A DNA stretch of 64,000 nt from CAZJHX01 sp964545715 (GTDB lineage Bacteria > Myxococcota_A > UBA9042 > GCA-2863065): assembly GCA_964545715.1 (NCBI GenBank), contig CAZJHX010000051.1:1-64000 (forward strand), read 5' to 3'. Positions 32,002 to 40,841 of this stretch are shown here, piece after piece. The stretch's first letter is position 1; every line of letters starts with the position of its first letter. Below the pieces are notes generated by a model. The model saw nothing but the letters and a program-made list of their open reading frames with translations. It did no database searches and had not been told where the DNA came from. Both the position numbers and the translations under genes were made by a program.

Positions 32002-32796
32002 TTGTCCCACGAACCCGCCAACCCTCAACAGACGCCGACGGATCTCAGCCGCACCCGGCAACACTGGCCGTACAGGATGTTTCGGGAGTTCAACACTCCC
32101 GAGTACCGCGAATACGGGGGCCTGAAGTGCCGCATCGACGCCTCCTGCCTCGAGCATTTCGCCGGCAACCGCCTGGCGGTCCACTTTGTCCACGCCCTGG
32201 CAGCCGAGCGTGCCATCAAGCTCAAAGAGGTCTTCGAGTCATTTGAGTTCTTCGCCCGCGTCCGCCGCCGCGTCCGCGCAAAACACATGGCCGACCTCTG
32301 CTGCGGCCACGGCCTCACCGGCATCGTCTTCGCCATGATGGAGAGGCAGGTCGAGCAGGTCACGTTGCTGGACACGACGCGTCCTCGCAACCACGACAAG
32401 GTGATGGCCGCCGCGCTCGCCGTCGCCCCATGGGTGAAGGACAAGATCCGCTATCTGGAGGTCCCGGTCCAGCAGGCCGCGTCCGTCCTCGAGCCCGACA
32501 CAAGCCTGGTCGCCGTCCATGCCTGCGGCGTACGCACCGACCGCTGCATCGAGGCTGCCATCGAGCTGCGCGGCCCCATCGCCGTCATGCCCTGCTGCTA
32601 CCAACAGACCGGCAAAGACGCCCCCCGCGGTCTCTTCCGCGCGCTGGGCCGCTCGCTGTCGACCGACGTTCAGCGTACCTACACGCTGGAGGACGCCGGC
32701 TTCGACGTCGAGTGGACGGGCATCCCAGCGGAGATCACGCCGATGAACCGAGTCATGGTCGCGATCCCGCGCCGGTCCGCCTGGTACCCTGCTTAG
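32002..32796 (+). CDS. METTL25/RRNAD1-type SAM-dependent methyltransferase
   Basis: A 264-residue protein of the Methyltransf_32 type. The SAM motif is MADLCCGHGLTGIVFA; the characteristic later motifs are VAVHACGVRTDRCI and IAVMPCCYQQTG, as in METTL25/RRNAD1 proteins. The substrate is unknown but an RNA or ribosomal role is likely. The start is uncertain: TTG 32002 gives MSHEPANPQQ, while ATG 31954 would run back over the probable N-terminus of the divergent RluA-family gene and shows poor third-position GC. The last four bases overlap the convergent adenylate cyclase gene. Confidence 0.78.
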   Translation: MSHEPANPQQTPTDLSRTRQHWPYRMFREFNTPEYREYGGLKCRIDASCLEHFAGNRLAVHFVHALAAERAIKLKEVFESFEFFARVRRRVRAKHMADLCCGHGLTGIVFAMMERQVEQVTLLDTTRPRNHDKVMAAALAVAPWVKDKIRYLEVPVQQAASVLEPDTSLVAVHACGVRTDRCIEAAIELRGPIAVMPCCYQQTGKDAPRGLFRALGRSLSTDVQRTYTLEDAGFDVEWTGIPAEITPMNRVMVAIPRRSAWYPA

Positions 32797-33983
32797 CGCC
32801 GGCGGCCGACGAGCCAGGTTTCGAGCGCGCCGATGCCTTTGACCTCGATCTCCCCGCGGGGTTGCAGCTCGTAGCGGCCGTCCAGCGCGTCTCGCATGGC
32901 GGCGTCGATCTGCACCTCGCCGGGCACGCCGTGGGACTCCAGGCGGCTGGCGCGGTTGACCACCGCCCCCCACAGGTCGTAGGCGAAGCGATCGACGCCG
33001 ATCACGCCCGCCACGACCGGACCGATCGCGATGCCGATGCGCACGTCGAAGGGCCGGCCGATCTCGGCGGAGATCATCGCCACCACGTCCCGCAGCTCCA
33101 GCGCCATCGCGGCCATCGCCCCGGCTGGGTCATCGACCGGGTCCGGGAGACCGGCCACCGCCATGTAAGCGTCGCCGATGGTCTTGATCTTCTCCACGCC
33201 GTGGCGGCGCGCCAGGTGGTCAAAGGCGGTGAAGAGGCGGTTGAGCAGCGCGACCAGCTCGGCGGCGGAGATCTCGCCGGCCAGGCGGGTGAAGCCCACG
33301 ATGTCGGCGAAGAGCACGGCCACGTTGTCGGCGCTGTCCACCAGGGAGCCGGACTGCTCTTTGAGCCGGTCGACGATGGTGCCGGGCAGGGTCCTGCGCA
33401 GCAGGCGCTCGGTGCGCAGGCGCTCCTCCATCAGCCGGCGCTCGGCGATGCGGGTGGCGCGCGAGAGGTACCAGACCAGCCCCAGGACCGGCACCATGAT
33501 GCCCAGCGAGTTCAACCGCCGCAGAAACTCGGCCACGGCCGGTGAAAACGGGTCCAGCGGGGTGGGCGCGGCCAACTGAATAGCCCATGTGGACGTGACT
33601 GCCGCAACGATAATCGCCGTCCGCATGGCGCGCGAGTCGTACACCAGAAACACGACGGTCACCGTGGCGTAGGTGTAGTGCATGAACCCGGCGGGATAGC
33701 CGTACAAGAACGTCAGCAGCAGGGGCTCCACAATCGCCATGGCAAACGCGATGGCCAGCGCGATCGGGTAGCCGCGCAGAATGGCGACTCCGGCGGCGGC
33801 GTACAGCGGGGCGAACGCGACGCAGAGCAGGCCGCCGCGAGTGCCGCCCACCGCCAGGAGCACCAGCCCAAGCGCTACGTTGACACCGGCCGACAAGAAG
33901 GCCAGAACCGCGCGCGTACGGCGAACTTTTCGCTCCATCGACACGACGTCCGGGGTCTCGATCCGTAGCTCGCTCTCGTTCAT
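32793..33983 (-). CDS. Membrane-bound class III adenylate/guanylate cyclase
   Basis: A 396-residue protein. Six N-terminal membrane helices (about residues 20-200) precede a class III cyclase catalytic domain (about 215-390). Metal-binding aspartates are in VLFADIVGFTRLAG and KIKTIGDAYMAVAG; the domain also has IGIAIGPVVAGVIG and WGAVVNRASRLES. It makes cAMP or cGMP at the cytoplasmic face in response to a membrane or envelope signal. Start at ATG 33983; an upstream ATG adds 12 residues that do not look coding. Confidence 0.88.
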   Translation of the reverse strand: MNESELRIETPDVVSMERKVRRTRAVLAFLSAGVNVALGLVLLAVGGTRGGLLCVAFAPLYAAAGVAILRGYPIALAIAFAMAIVEPLLLTFLYGYPAGFMHYTYATVTVVFLVYDSRAMRTAIIVAAVTSTWAIQLAAPTPLDPFSPAVAEFLRRLNSLGIMVPVLGLVWYLSRATRIAERRLMEERLRTERLLRRTLPGTIVDRLKEQSGSLVDSADNVAVLFADIVGFTRLAGEISAAELVALLNRLFTAFDHLARRHGVEKIKTIGDAYMAVAGLPDPVDDPAGAMAAMALELRDVVAMISAEIGRPFDVRIGIAIGPVVAGVIGVDRFAYDLWGAVVNRASRLESHGVPGEVQIDAAMRDALDGRYELQPRGEIEVKGIGALETWLVGRRR

Positions 33984-34007
33984 GTGCGCCGCGCTAGACC
34001 TCGCCGC

Positions 34008-34152
34008 CAGAAATCCCAACCCATTTGCGGGTCGCTTTCGCGCCTGGCTTCGTTGGGACGCTTCGCTCGCCCTCGACGGGGCACCACCGATGCCTTCGGT
34101 CGCCCGCCTTGCCAGTCACAAAAGCGCCTGCGCCAATGGGTCGGGATTTCTG
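34008..34152. repeat. Imperfect 145-bp inverted-repeat element (MITE/REP-like)
   Basis: The two ends are inverted copies: CAGAAATCCCAACCCATTTGC at the left pairs with CGCCAATGGGTCGGGATTTCTG at the right. Similarity continues inward for about 40 bases (CGCTTTCGCGCCTGGC against CGCTTTTGTGACTGGC in reverse complement). It fills most of the gap between the cyclase start and the end of the 1452-residue protein gene. No coding capacity. It could be a MITE-like mobile element or a structured intergenic repeat. Confidence 0.6.
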
Positions 34153-34162
34153 TCGTCAAGGT

Positions 34163-37100
34163 CTAGTGGGTGGCCGCCAGCGCACCGAGCAGCGCCAGGT
34201 AGGCCTCGTTGCGGCCGTCCAGCGCGCGGGCGCCCAACGCGGCGATCAGCGGGATCGTCACATCACGCCCGGCCTCCAGGGCCTCCAGCAGCGCCCTGGT
34301 CCGGGAGTGGTCGTGGTTTAGCACGATGTCGTCGCCGCTTACCGTGCACCAGTCCAGCGCGTTGGAGTCGCGTACGGTGATCGTCCAGCCCGCCACGCGC
34401 GCCCGGGCGTCTTGGTCCGCCAGCGTGCGGGCGGCCTTGTCCAGGGTTTGGCGCAGCAGGTCCTCGAAGGCGCGTTGCGGTGCTCGCTCCAGACGCGGTC
34501 CGTAGTCCACCCACCCGTCGCCCCCAAAGAGGGCCTTGAAGCCCCGATGCTCCAGCGCGTTGTCCACCACGATGGCCAGATCGCGGCCCAGCAGCGCCGG
34601 CTTGGCTGCGACCGCGGCTAGATAGCCTACCTCGCCGTCGCTCTCCAGGTCGTCCAACAGGGTGTGCAGGCTCACGTGACCCTGACCGTCCGCGCGCTCG
34701 AAGAGCGGCGTGCTGAAGAGCGCCTCGTGCGTCTGGAACGCCTCGGGGCCCGTGCTGCGATGGTGCTCGGTGGCCTCGCTCAGCAGTACGCACCGTGCGG
34801 CGGTCATGCGCTGAGCGTCGATCAGCTGCTCGTCCACGTGCGTGATCAGCGTGGTGATCAGGCGGGCCGCAACGCGCTCTGACGCCTTGATGACCGCTTC
34901 AAAGACCGCGTCACGGACGACCCCACGCACATTGAAGCTGAGGTCCTCGCAGGTCAGGTGGCCGCGCAGTTGGTGTGGCGCGTCTCCATAGCGCGCGCTG
35001 TACAGCTGGCGTCCGCGAACGGCGATAAACAGGGTGCCCGGCCCGTTCATGGCTGTCGCCGCGTCCGGGCCCGCGATCCAGACCACCCCGCGCACCATGT
35101 GACCGTCCACCTTCATGCTGACTGACGTCGAGACGAGCGCGCTCAATGGGGCGTCTCGCAGCTCCAGCTCCGGCGCGGCGTCAAGCGTGCGGGACACCGC
35201 CTTCCTGGCATGAGCCTCCTTTCGCGCGTCCAGCAGCCGCTCGTCCGGCAGCATGGTGGTCAGCAGCCGGAGGTGATCGTCGGGCAGTCGCAGCGTCATC
35301 GGGACCGCGTCAGCCGGCGCGTCCTCTCGCTCGCGCACGTAAGGGATCGGCTTCTCGGTCGCGTCCACGACCTGCAGCAGATCGTCCAGGCTCAGCTTTC
35401 GCGCGGACAGCGTGTTGAACACCGGCGTCGTGATGAACGGCTTGCGCCAGGTGCCGCGCGCGGTCTCGACGGCCGCCACCCAGGACGCATCGCGGGTGTA
35501 AGTGTCCGCCAGATAGCGGTACAAACGCCCGACATCATGGACGTCCGGGGTCTCCGCCAGCCGCTTGGCCAGCAGTCGCTCCGCCGCCGCCTCCACATGG
35601 TCATGGACCCGCATCATGGCTGCCTTGGGTACCAGGGAGGTGTCGTCGCCTGCCGCGTCGATAGTCGTGACGTCCAGAATCACAAGCACGTCCGCCCAGG
35701 CCAGACGCGGGGCAAAGTCGTCCAGACGCCGGCCGTTCAGCAGCAGTCGGCCGGTGTTGGTCCCGAACGCCAGCTCGCCGGTGACCTCGCCCAGTACCGC
35801 GTCCTTCCTGACGTCGATCGCCTGTACAGGTCCCAGCTCAGCAGGCAACCTGGCTTCGACCGCCCGCTCGCTGAGCTGCAGCAGAGCGCGCTTGCGCAGT
35901 ATGGCGACCTCCTGCTCGACGTCCTTCAGCGGCACGTCTCTCGACAGCGCACCCATCTCGGCCGTGGTCAGCCGCAGCACCAACTCACCGTCGGGCATCT
36001 CGAATGGCCTGTCGGCCTCTGAGGACGAGCTCCAGACGAAGCCGATCGCTTTGTGCCCGCCCAGCGCCGCCGCCACGTCCTCCAATGAGCGGTCATCGCC
36101 GTTCAGCGCGTGCAGCAGCGGTCGCTCCAGCCAGCTTCGGGGCGGCGCGTGATGGTCTTCTCGAGCTTCCCAGCGGGGCGGCTGCTCGCTGCGATTCAAG
36201 CCGTAGTTGAAGGTGACATACGCCAGCGTCGTGGGCGGCGCAGCCCGGCGGGCGATGTACTTCTGGGCGACTACAGCCACGGCGCCGCGCAGCCTGCCGA
36301 ACACGGGGCTTTGCTGGTCCACGTCGTCAAACGCCAGCGTCACGGGCATGTCCGCGTGGCTGATCGCCATCGCCAGGCCGCCGAAGTACCACGGGAAGTC
36401 GGTGGCCGGCGCCGCCTTGATGAGCGCGTTCTTGCGCATGAACGTCAGCCGGTCGCCGCCCGCGTTGCCCGCGGCGCCTGCCAGAATGATGAACCCGTCC
36501 TCCACGAACTGCATCGGCGTGCCGCGCCCGTCCAACCGGTGCCACGCCTCCTCCGGCCGCATATAGCGCCGCGCCGCCGTGGCCGAGCGAATCGTGTCGT
36601 CCAGCACATCGACCACGTCGCCGAAGAGCTCTTTGAGGCCCTCGACCTGATCGTCGGTGACGTACAAAACGTCCCAGTCGACTCCCACGGCGTCCAGCAC
36701 GTTCTTGGCGTCTTTGGCCGGTACGCCCGTCGTCACCACGCGGATGCGCTCGTGGAGGTCGATCATGCCCTTGACGGCCGCGACGCTCAGCCGCTCGCCC
36801 GTCAGCTGATCCAACAGCGGGACGTCGCGCGCGCTCTCTTTCCACTCTGCGTCTGTCGCGTCGGCGTCCAGGTTCCATAGCAGCAGCTCGACGACGCGCT
36901 CCATGCGCTGACCGGACTGAGTCTTCGCCATGGTCACCAGCTCGGCGACGAGCCTGTCATGTGCCGCCCGAACCTGGCTGTGGACGGTCTTCCACGCGTC
37001 GTTCTTCAGCGCTGTCGCAAAGGCCTTGTTCGGCTGAAGGTGGGGGCAGTCCACAACGCCGTACACGCCCGGCATGAAGCCGTGCGCCAGCTTTCCGAGG

Positions 37101-38521
37101 CCGCGCCGGTGGTGGAGAAGCCGCACCGCGCTCGGGTCGCGGCCGTCGAGGTTCAACGTCAATACGCCGACCGCCTCGCCGGACTCGATGGGCGTAATTG
37201 CGTCATGCGCTCCCGGCACATCCAGGGTCTGCTCCGGCCGCTCGAAGAACGCCTCGCGGGCCAGCGCATGTTTCAAATCGCCGCTGACGTCCTTGAAGTG
37301 GCGTAGCACCAGGCCGCTGAGCTTGGCGAATATGCCGTTGGATTGGGGGGGCAGAATCAGCGTCTGGCCTCGTATCTGGCGGCGCGCCTGCTGGCGATCC
37401 AGGAAGCCGCGGCTTACCGAGAACAATCTCGGCTCTCCACGCAGCGGGTTGCTCTGGTCCTCCAGCTCTTCGGTCAGCTCCGCCAGCGAGATGGTGCTGC
37501 CGTCCGTCGTCTGGAACATGGGCAGCCGCATCAGCACCTCACCGGCCGGATGGTGCGGTCCCACACGAGAGCTGCGCAGCATCGGCCCGGTCAGGCGATG
37601 GATGGTGCGGTCCACGGACATCAACTCGTCCGAGCTGTGCAGGGCCAGCCGCTCGATCAGCTCCGCCTCCAGCGTTCGGCGCGCTTTGGACGCCTGCCCC
37701 ACAAGCCGCTGATAGGCGTTGTCGTCCACGACGTCGTTGAGGCTGATGTTGCGCTTCAGCTTCCGCGACGACAGCACGCCGCCGATGCCCTTGAACGTGC
37801 GCGTCTTGACCAGGACGCCGCCGTAGCAGATGTGCAGCGGGACATCCAACTCGTACTCGCGCGTCAGCCCGACAAAGCCGCGGCCGTAGTCGGTCTCGAC
37901 CTGCTGGGACGCGAAGAGTCGCATGCTGTGCGGTGCCAGCCGCCCGCCGCGGATGTAGAGCTCGATCGGGCAAAACAGCACCCGGGCCCGGATCACCGCC
38001 TCTTCGGAGGTCTCCCGAAACCCGAGAAGCATCAGCGGCTTGAACTCCCTGCGGCGCGCGACCTCGATCTCCGTCCGCTCCACCGGGGCGATCTCGGTCA
38101 GCGTTCGCTGGGGGTCAGTCGGGTTGTCGAACGTCTCCACCAACTGCACGGTGCCGCTGCGGATCGTGATCTGCCGCGGCTCCAGGTGGCTCAGCACGAC
38201 CAACCCCGAGGCCAGGTGCGCCAGCCGCCCGTCGCCGCCCTCGCCCTGCTCCATGAGGTGGTGATACAGCCCGCTCAGCTCGTCGTGCGTAAACGGCCTG
38301 CCGTCGAACCGCAGGGTGGTCGACCACGCGCCGGGGTCCACATCGAGCCGCGTCGCACCGGACTCGCAGGCCGCCAGCACAAACTCCAACACGTATCGCT
38401 CCGGCTCCGCCACGCGGAAGTCGCGCAGCTTCCGAAACGCCTGCTCCTCGTCGAACTTGAAAGCGAACTTGCGCGCCTTGAACGACTCTCCGGCCAGAAA
38501 TCCGGGCGTGGGCTCGCTCAT
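34163..38521 (-). CDS. 1452-residue protein with degenerate Hsp90-like (GHKL) N-terminus
   Basis: A very large soluble protein without signal peptide or membrane helices. Its N-terminus can be lined up by eye with the Hsp90-like ATPase encoded just upstream. VLEFVLAACESGATRLDV matches LRELVQNALDADTNRIDV, LRFDGRPFTHDEL matches VEDYGCGMTLEDV, and near residue 260 KRNISLNDVVDDNAYQRL matches EHNLARNAIIQDGNFQRF. The ATP-binding Asn, the DxGxG and the GxxGxG loop are all lost, so it looks like a pseudo-GHKL protein. The remaining about 1100 residues are not recognised. The ATG at 38521 overlaps the stop of the ATPase (ATGA). A sacsin-like scaffold is a possible analogy only. Confidence 0.75.
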   Translation of the reverse strand: MSEPTPGFLAGESFKARKFAFKFDEEQAFRKLRDFRVAEPERYVLEFVLAACESGATRLDVDPGAWSTTLRFDGRPFTHDELSGLYHHLMEQGEGGDGRLAHLASGLVVLSHLEPRQITIRSGTVQLVETFDNPTDPQRTLTEIAPVERTEIEVARRREFKPLMLLGFRETSEEAVIRARVLFCPIELYIRGGRLAPHSMRLFASQQVETDYGRGFVGLTREYELDVPLHICYGGVLVKTRTFKGIGGVLSSRKLKRNISLNDVVDDNAYQRLVGQASKARRTLEAELIERLALHSSDELMSVDRTIHRLTGPMLRSSRVGPHHPAGEVLMRLPMFQTTDGSTISLAELTEELEDQSNPLRGEPRLFSVSRGFLDRQQARRQIRGQTLILPPQSNGIFAKLSGLVLRHFKDVSGDLKHALAREAFFERPEQTLDVPGAHDAITPIESGEAVGVLTLNLDGRDPSAVRLLHHRRGLGKLAHGFMPGVYGVVDCPHLQPNKAFATALKNDAWKTVHSQVRAAHDRLVAELVTMAKTQSGQRMERVVELLLWNLDADATDAEWKESARDVPLLDQLTGERLSVAAVKGMIDLHERIRVVTTGVPAKDAKNVLDAVGVDWDVLYVTDDQVEGLKELFGDVVDVLDDTIRSATAARRYMRPEEAWHRLDGRGTPMQFVEDGFIILAGAAGNAGGDRLTFMRKNALIKAAPATDFPWYFGGLAMAISHADMPVTLAFDDVDQQSPVFGRLRGAVAVVAQKYIARRAAPPTTLAYVTFNYGLNRSEQPPRWEAREDHHAPPRSWLERPLLHALNGDDRSLEDVAAALGGHKAIGFVWSSSSEADRPFEMPDGELVLRLTTAEMGALSRDVPLKDVEQEVAILRKRALLQLSERAVEARLPAELGPVQAIDVRKDAVLGEVTGELAFGTNTGRLLLNGRRLDDFAPRLAWADVLVILDVTTIDAAGDDTSLVPKAAMMRVHDHVEAAAERLLAKRLAETPDVHDVGRLYRYLADTYTRDASWVAAVETARGTWRKPFITTPVFNTLSARKLSLDDLLQVVDATEKPIPYVREREDAPADAVPMTLRLPDDHLRLLTTMLPDERLLDARKEAHARKAVSRTLDAAPELELRDAPLSALVSTSVSMKVDGHMVRGVVWIAGPDAATAMNGPGTLFIAVRGRQLYSARYGDAPHQLRGHLTCEDLSFNVRGVVRDAVFEAVIKASERVAARLITTLITHVDEQLIDAQRMTAARCVLLSEATEHHRSTGPEAFQTHEALFSTPLFERADGQGHVSLHTLLDDLESDGEVGYLAAVAAKPALLGRDLAIVVDNALEHRGFKALFGGDGWVDYGPRLERAPQRAFEDLLRQTLDKAARTLADQDARARVAGWTITVRDSNALDWCTVSGDDIVLNHDHSRTRALLEALEAGRDVTIPLIAALGARALDGRNEAYLALLGALAATH

Positions 38522-40044
38522 CCGCCCACCGCCAGCAGGCCGTCAAAAGCCACGTCTGCGGTCCCGCCCTCCAGCGTCTCGGTGGTCTCCAGCGCCCGCA
38601 GCAGCAGCTGGGCCGCGATATCCGGTGTGTGCTTGGCCTGGGCAGCCAGCTTCTTGGCCAGGGGATGCGCCACGTTCAGGGCCAGGATGTCGTCCCCGTC
38701 CGGCGCCTCGTTGACAAACCACACCGTGTCCAGCGCCGGCACGTCCACCGCCAGCGCCACGCCCGACTCGGGCATGTCGATGTCAGCCGCCTCGACGCGT
38801 CGCCCCAACATACGGGTCGCCGCCTCGCACAACGCCGAGAACTGCGCGGCCACGCTCGCCGATACGGCCTGACAGCTGGCAAAGCTGCTCGCGATGTCGG
38901 GCAGCGTAGGCGGCCCGATCAGCTCCAGCGTATCCGCGATCGGCCACTTCGCCGTCGACAGGGCGACCGGCATCGTGTGGGAGATCAGCTCGATCAGCGG
39001 TGTCTCCTCGCGGCACAGCGCCAGCTCCCCGTCCCATGCCCACTCCAGCACCCGGCGCAAATCCATGTCGCGCCGGACCCCCTCATCCAGGATGGGGATG
39101 CAGTCCAGCTTCAAAAGCGCATTGTAGGGCGCCGGCGCCTCGTCCGGATCGTCGAAGAACGACAAAACCTCCCCCAGGATCCGCAGCGTGGAGACGCCCG
39201 CTTTGCGCCGGGTCACACGCTCCAGAAGCTGTGGAAAGAGCTCTTTCTCCACAAGGCGCGTCAGCGTCGCCATAAACCGCTGGAAGTTGCCGTCCTGGAT
39301 GATCGCGTTGCGCGCCAGGTTGTGCTCGATGTCTCGGGACGACGCCAGCACCGTGACACCGGGCAGCAGCGCTCGGTCCGCGTGCTCCAGCACCAGACGC
39401 CGGTTCATCAGCCGAAACGTCGGCTCCCCGGTGCCGTACCCGACGCGGATCTCGGTCCCGGCCTCGTCGTGGCGCACGCTCATCGGCGCGTTGATCTCCA
39501 GCGGTCGCGAGAGGATGCGCTCCTCCCCCTCGACGTTCACCGCCAGCTCGGCCTCCACGTAGCGGCAGCTCTGGTCCAGGAAGCCGATGCCCTCCCGAGT
39601 GACCTCGCTGAACTCGCTGTCGGACATCTTCAGGTACAGCGACACGCACGTGCCCGCCCGTGGGTCGCCCTCGAAGTATTGGATGCCCATCGCCGAGTCG
39701 ATGACGATGCGCGTGTGCTCGCCGTTCTTGCTGGTCTCCACCGCGACATACGCAGGCTTCAGCGCAAACACCGACACAAAGCCGATTCCAAAGCGTCCGA
39801 TGCTCTCCAGGTCGTCCTCTTTGGAGCTTTTGAAGACGTTGAGCAAGTACTCGTCCACGTCCTCGAGCGTCATTCCGCAGCCATAGTCTTCGACGGCGAT
39901 GCGCTTGTAGCCGTCGCGCTCGTCAAACCACACGTCGATGCGGTTGGTGTCCGCGTCCAGCGCGTTCTGCACCAACTCTCGCAGACAGGTCACCCGGTGA
40001 CTGAACTGCTCGATGACGCCCTGCAGGACCTGGTCGACGTTCAC
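38518..40044 (-). CDS. Hsp90-like GHKL ATPase
   Basis: A 508-residue protein of the Hsp90/GHKL ATPase superfamily. The ATP site is intact: N-box LRELVQNALDAD (Glu and Asn), G1 VEDYGCGM, G2 ESIGRFGIGFVSVF. A ribosomal-S5-like middle domain follows, with LARNAIIQDGNFQRF. It is shorter than HtpG (about 620 residues) and has a different C-terminus, so it is not a housekeeping Hsp90. The start is GTG 40044, 15 bases after the previous stop; sequence upstream of it belongs to that gene. Its partners are the coiled-coil and unknown proteins upstream and the giant degenerate paralogue downstream. Confidence 0.85.
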   Translation of the reverse strand: MNVDQVLQGVIEQFSHRVTCLRELVQNALDADTNRIDVWFDERDGYKRIAVEDYGCGMTLEDVDEYLLNVFKSSKEDDLESIGRFGIGFVSVFALKPAYVAVETSKNGEHTRIVIDSAMGIQYFEGDPRAGTCVSLYLKMSDSEFSEVTREGIGFLDQSCRYVEAELAVNVEGEERILSRPLEINAPMSVRHDEAGTEIRVGYGTGEPTFRLMNRRLVLEHADRALLPGVTVLASSRDIEHNLARNAIIQDGNFQRFMATLTRLVEKELFPQLLERVTRRKAGVSTLRILGEVLSFFDDPDEAPAPYNALLKLDCIPILDEGVRRDMDLRRVLEWAWDGELALCREETPLIELISHTMPVALSTAKWPIADTLELIGPPTLPDIASSFASCQAVSASVAAQFSALCEAATRMLGRRVEAADIDMPESGVALAVDVPALDTVWFVNEAPDGDDILALNVAHPLAKKLAAQAKHTPDIAAQLLLRALETTETLEGGTADVAFDGLLAVGG

Positions 40045-40058
40045 GGGGTTGGGCCTCG

Positions 40059-40841
40059 TTACACGGAGTAGATCACGCGCCCCGGCTGCGCAGCGCGCAG
40101 GCTGGTTATGACATCCGCGGCGGCGAAGAGAAAGGGGTCGTCGCGCTCCATCGGGTCGCCGTCGCTCAGGGCGACCTGCGTCAACGTGCACACGAGAATC
40201 ATCGCGTCCGGGTGCGCGCTCAGCACCGGCGCCAGCGCCTGTGGCACCTCCATGCCTGCAAAAACCAGCGGTCCTGTCGTGCCGCAGCTCAACCGGGTGA
40301 CGTGCACGCCGCCTACGTCGCTCATGCGCAGGCACAGCAGCCGCGGTGGGGCCGTGGCAAAGCGAAAGAGCGTGTCTCGCAGGTGCCCCGACAGCGTGGC
40401 GTGGTCTCCCTCCAGCGCCACCTCGCTGCATCCGTCCACGTGCAGCTCCAAAACCGCGCGCCGAAAGCGGCAGTTGGCCGGGTCAAAGCGATCGACCACC
40501 ACCTTGATGTCCGCGGTCTTGCCCCGAGCCCGCCGGACGCGCGCCTCCACGCGAAAGCGGTCCAGCCCGGGCCCGTCTGATACGGCTCGCATGCGTGCCC
40601 GCGCGCGCAAAAACTCGGGCAGGGTCGGCAGGCCGCTGCGGCGGTCAACGGCCAGGGTGGCCCGCGCATCCAGCGCCGCCGCCGAGGGTGCGATCAGGTG
40701 CTGAAACAGGGCCTTCAGGTCTCGTGGGGGCACAAAGCTGCGGTTGATGCGCCGATCCCCGACCAGCCGGGCGCCCAGGGTCGCGTATCGCTCGCGCGCG
40801 GCGCCGGCCAGCTCGACGATCTCATCCGCCGCCCCACTCAC
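40059..40841 (-). CDS. Unknown 260-residue protein of the GHKL operon
   Basis: A soluble protein without signal or membrane segments. The N-terminal about 100 residues are Arg/Ala-rich and helical; the rest alternates short strands (LELHVDGCSEVALEG, LLCLRMSDVGGVHVTRLSCG). I do not recognise the family. The GTG at 40841 overlaps the TGA of the coiled-coil gene (GTGA), and 14 bases separate its stop from the ATPase start. Co-translation argues that it acts with the ATPase. Confidence 0.68.
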   Translation of the reverse strand: MSGAADEIVELAGAARERYATLGARLVGDRRINRSFVPPRDLKALFQHLIAPSAAALDARATLAVDRRSGLPTLPEFLRARARMRAVSDGPGLDRFRVEARVRRARGKTADIKVVVDRFDPANCRFRRAVLELHVDGCSEVALEGDHATLSGHLRDTLFRFATAPPRLLCLRMSDVGGVHVTRLSCGTTGPLVFAGMEVPQALAPVLSAHPDAMILVCTLTQVALSDGDPMERDDPFLFAAADVITSLRAAQPGRVIYSV

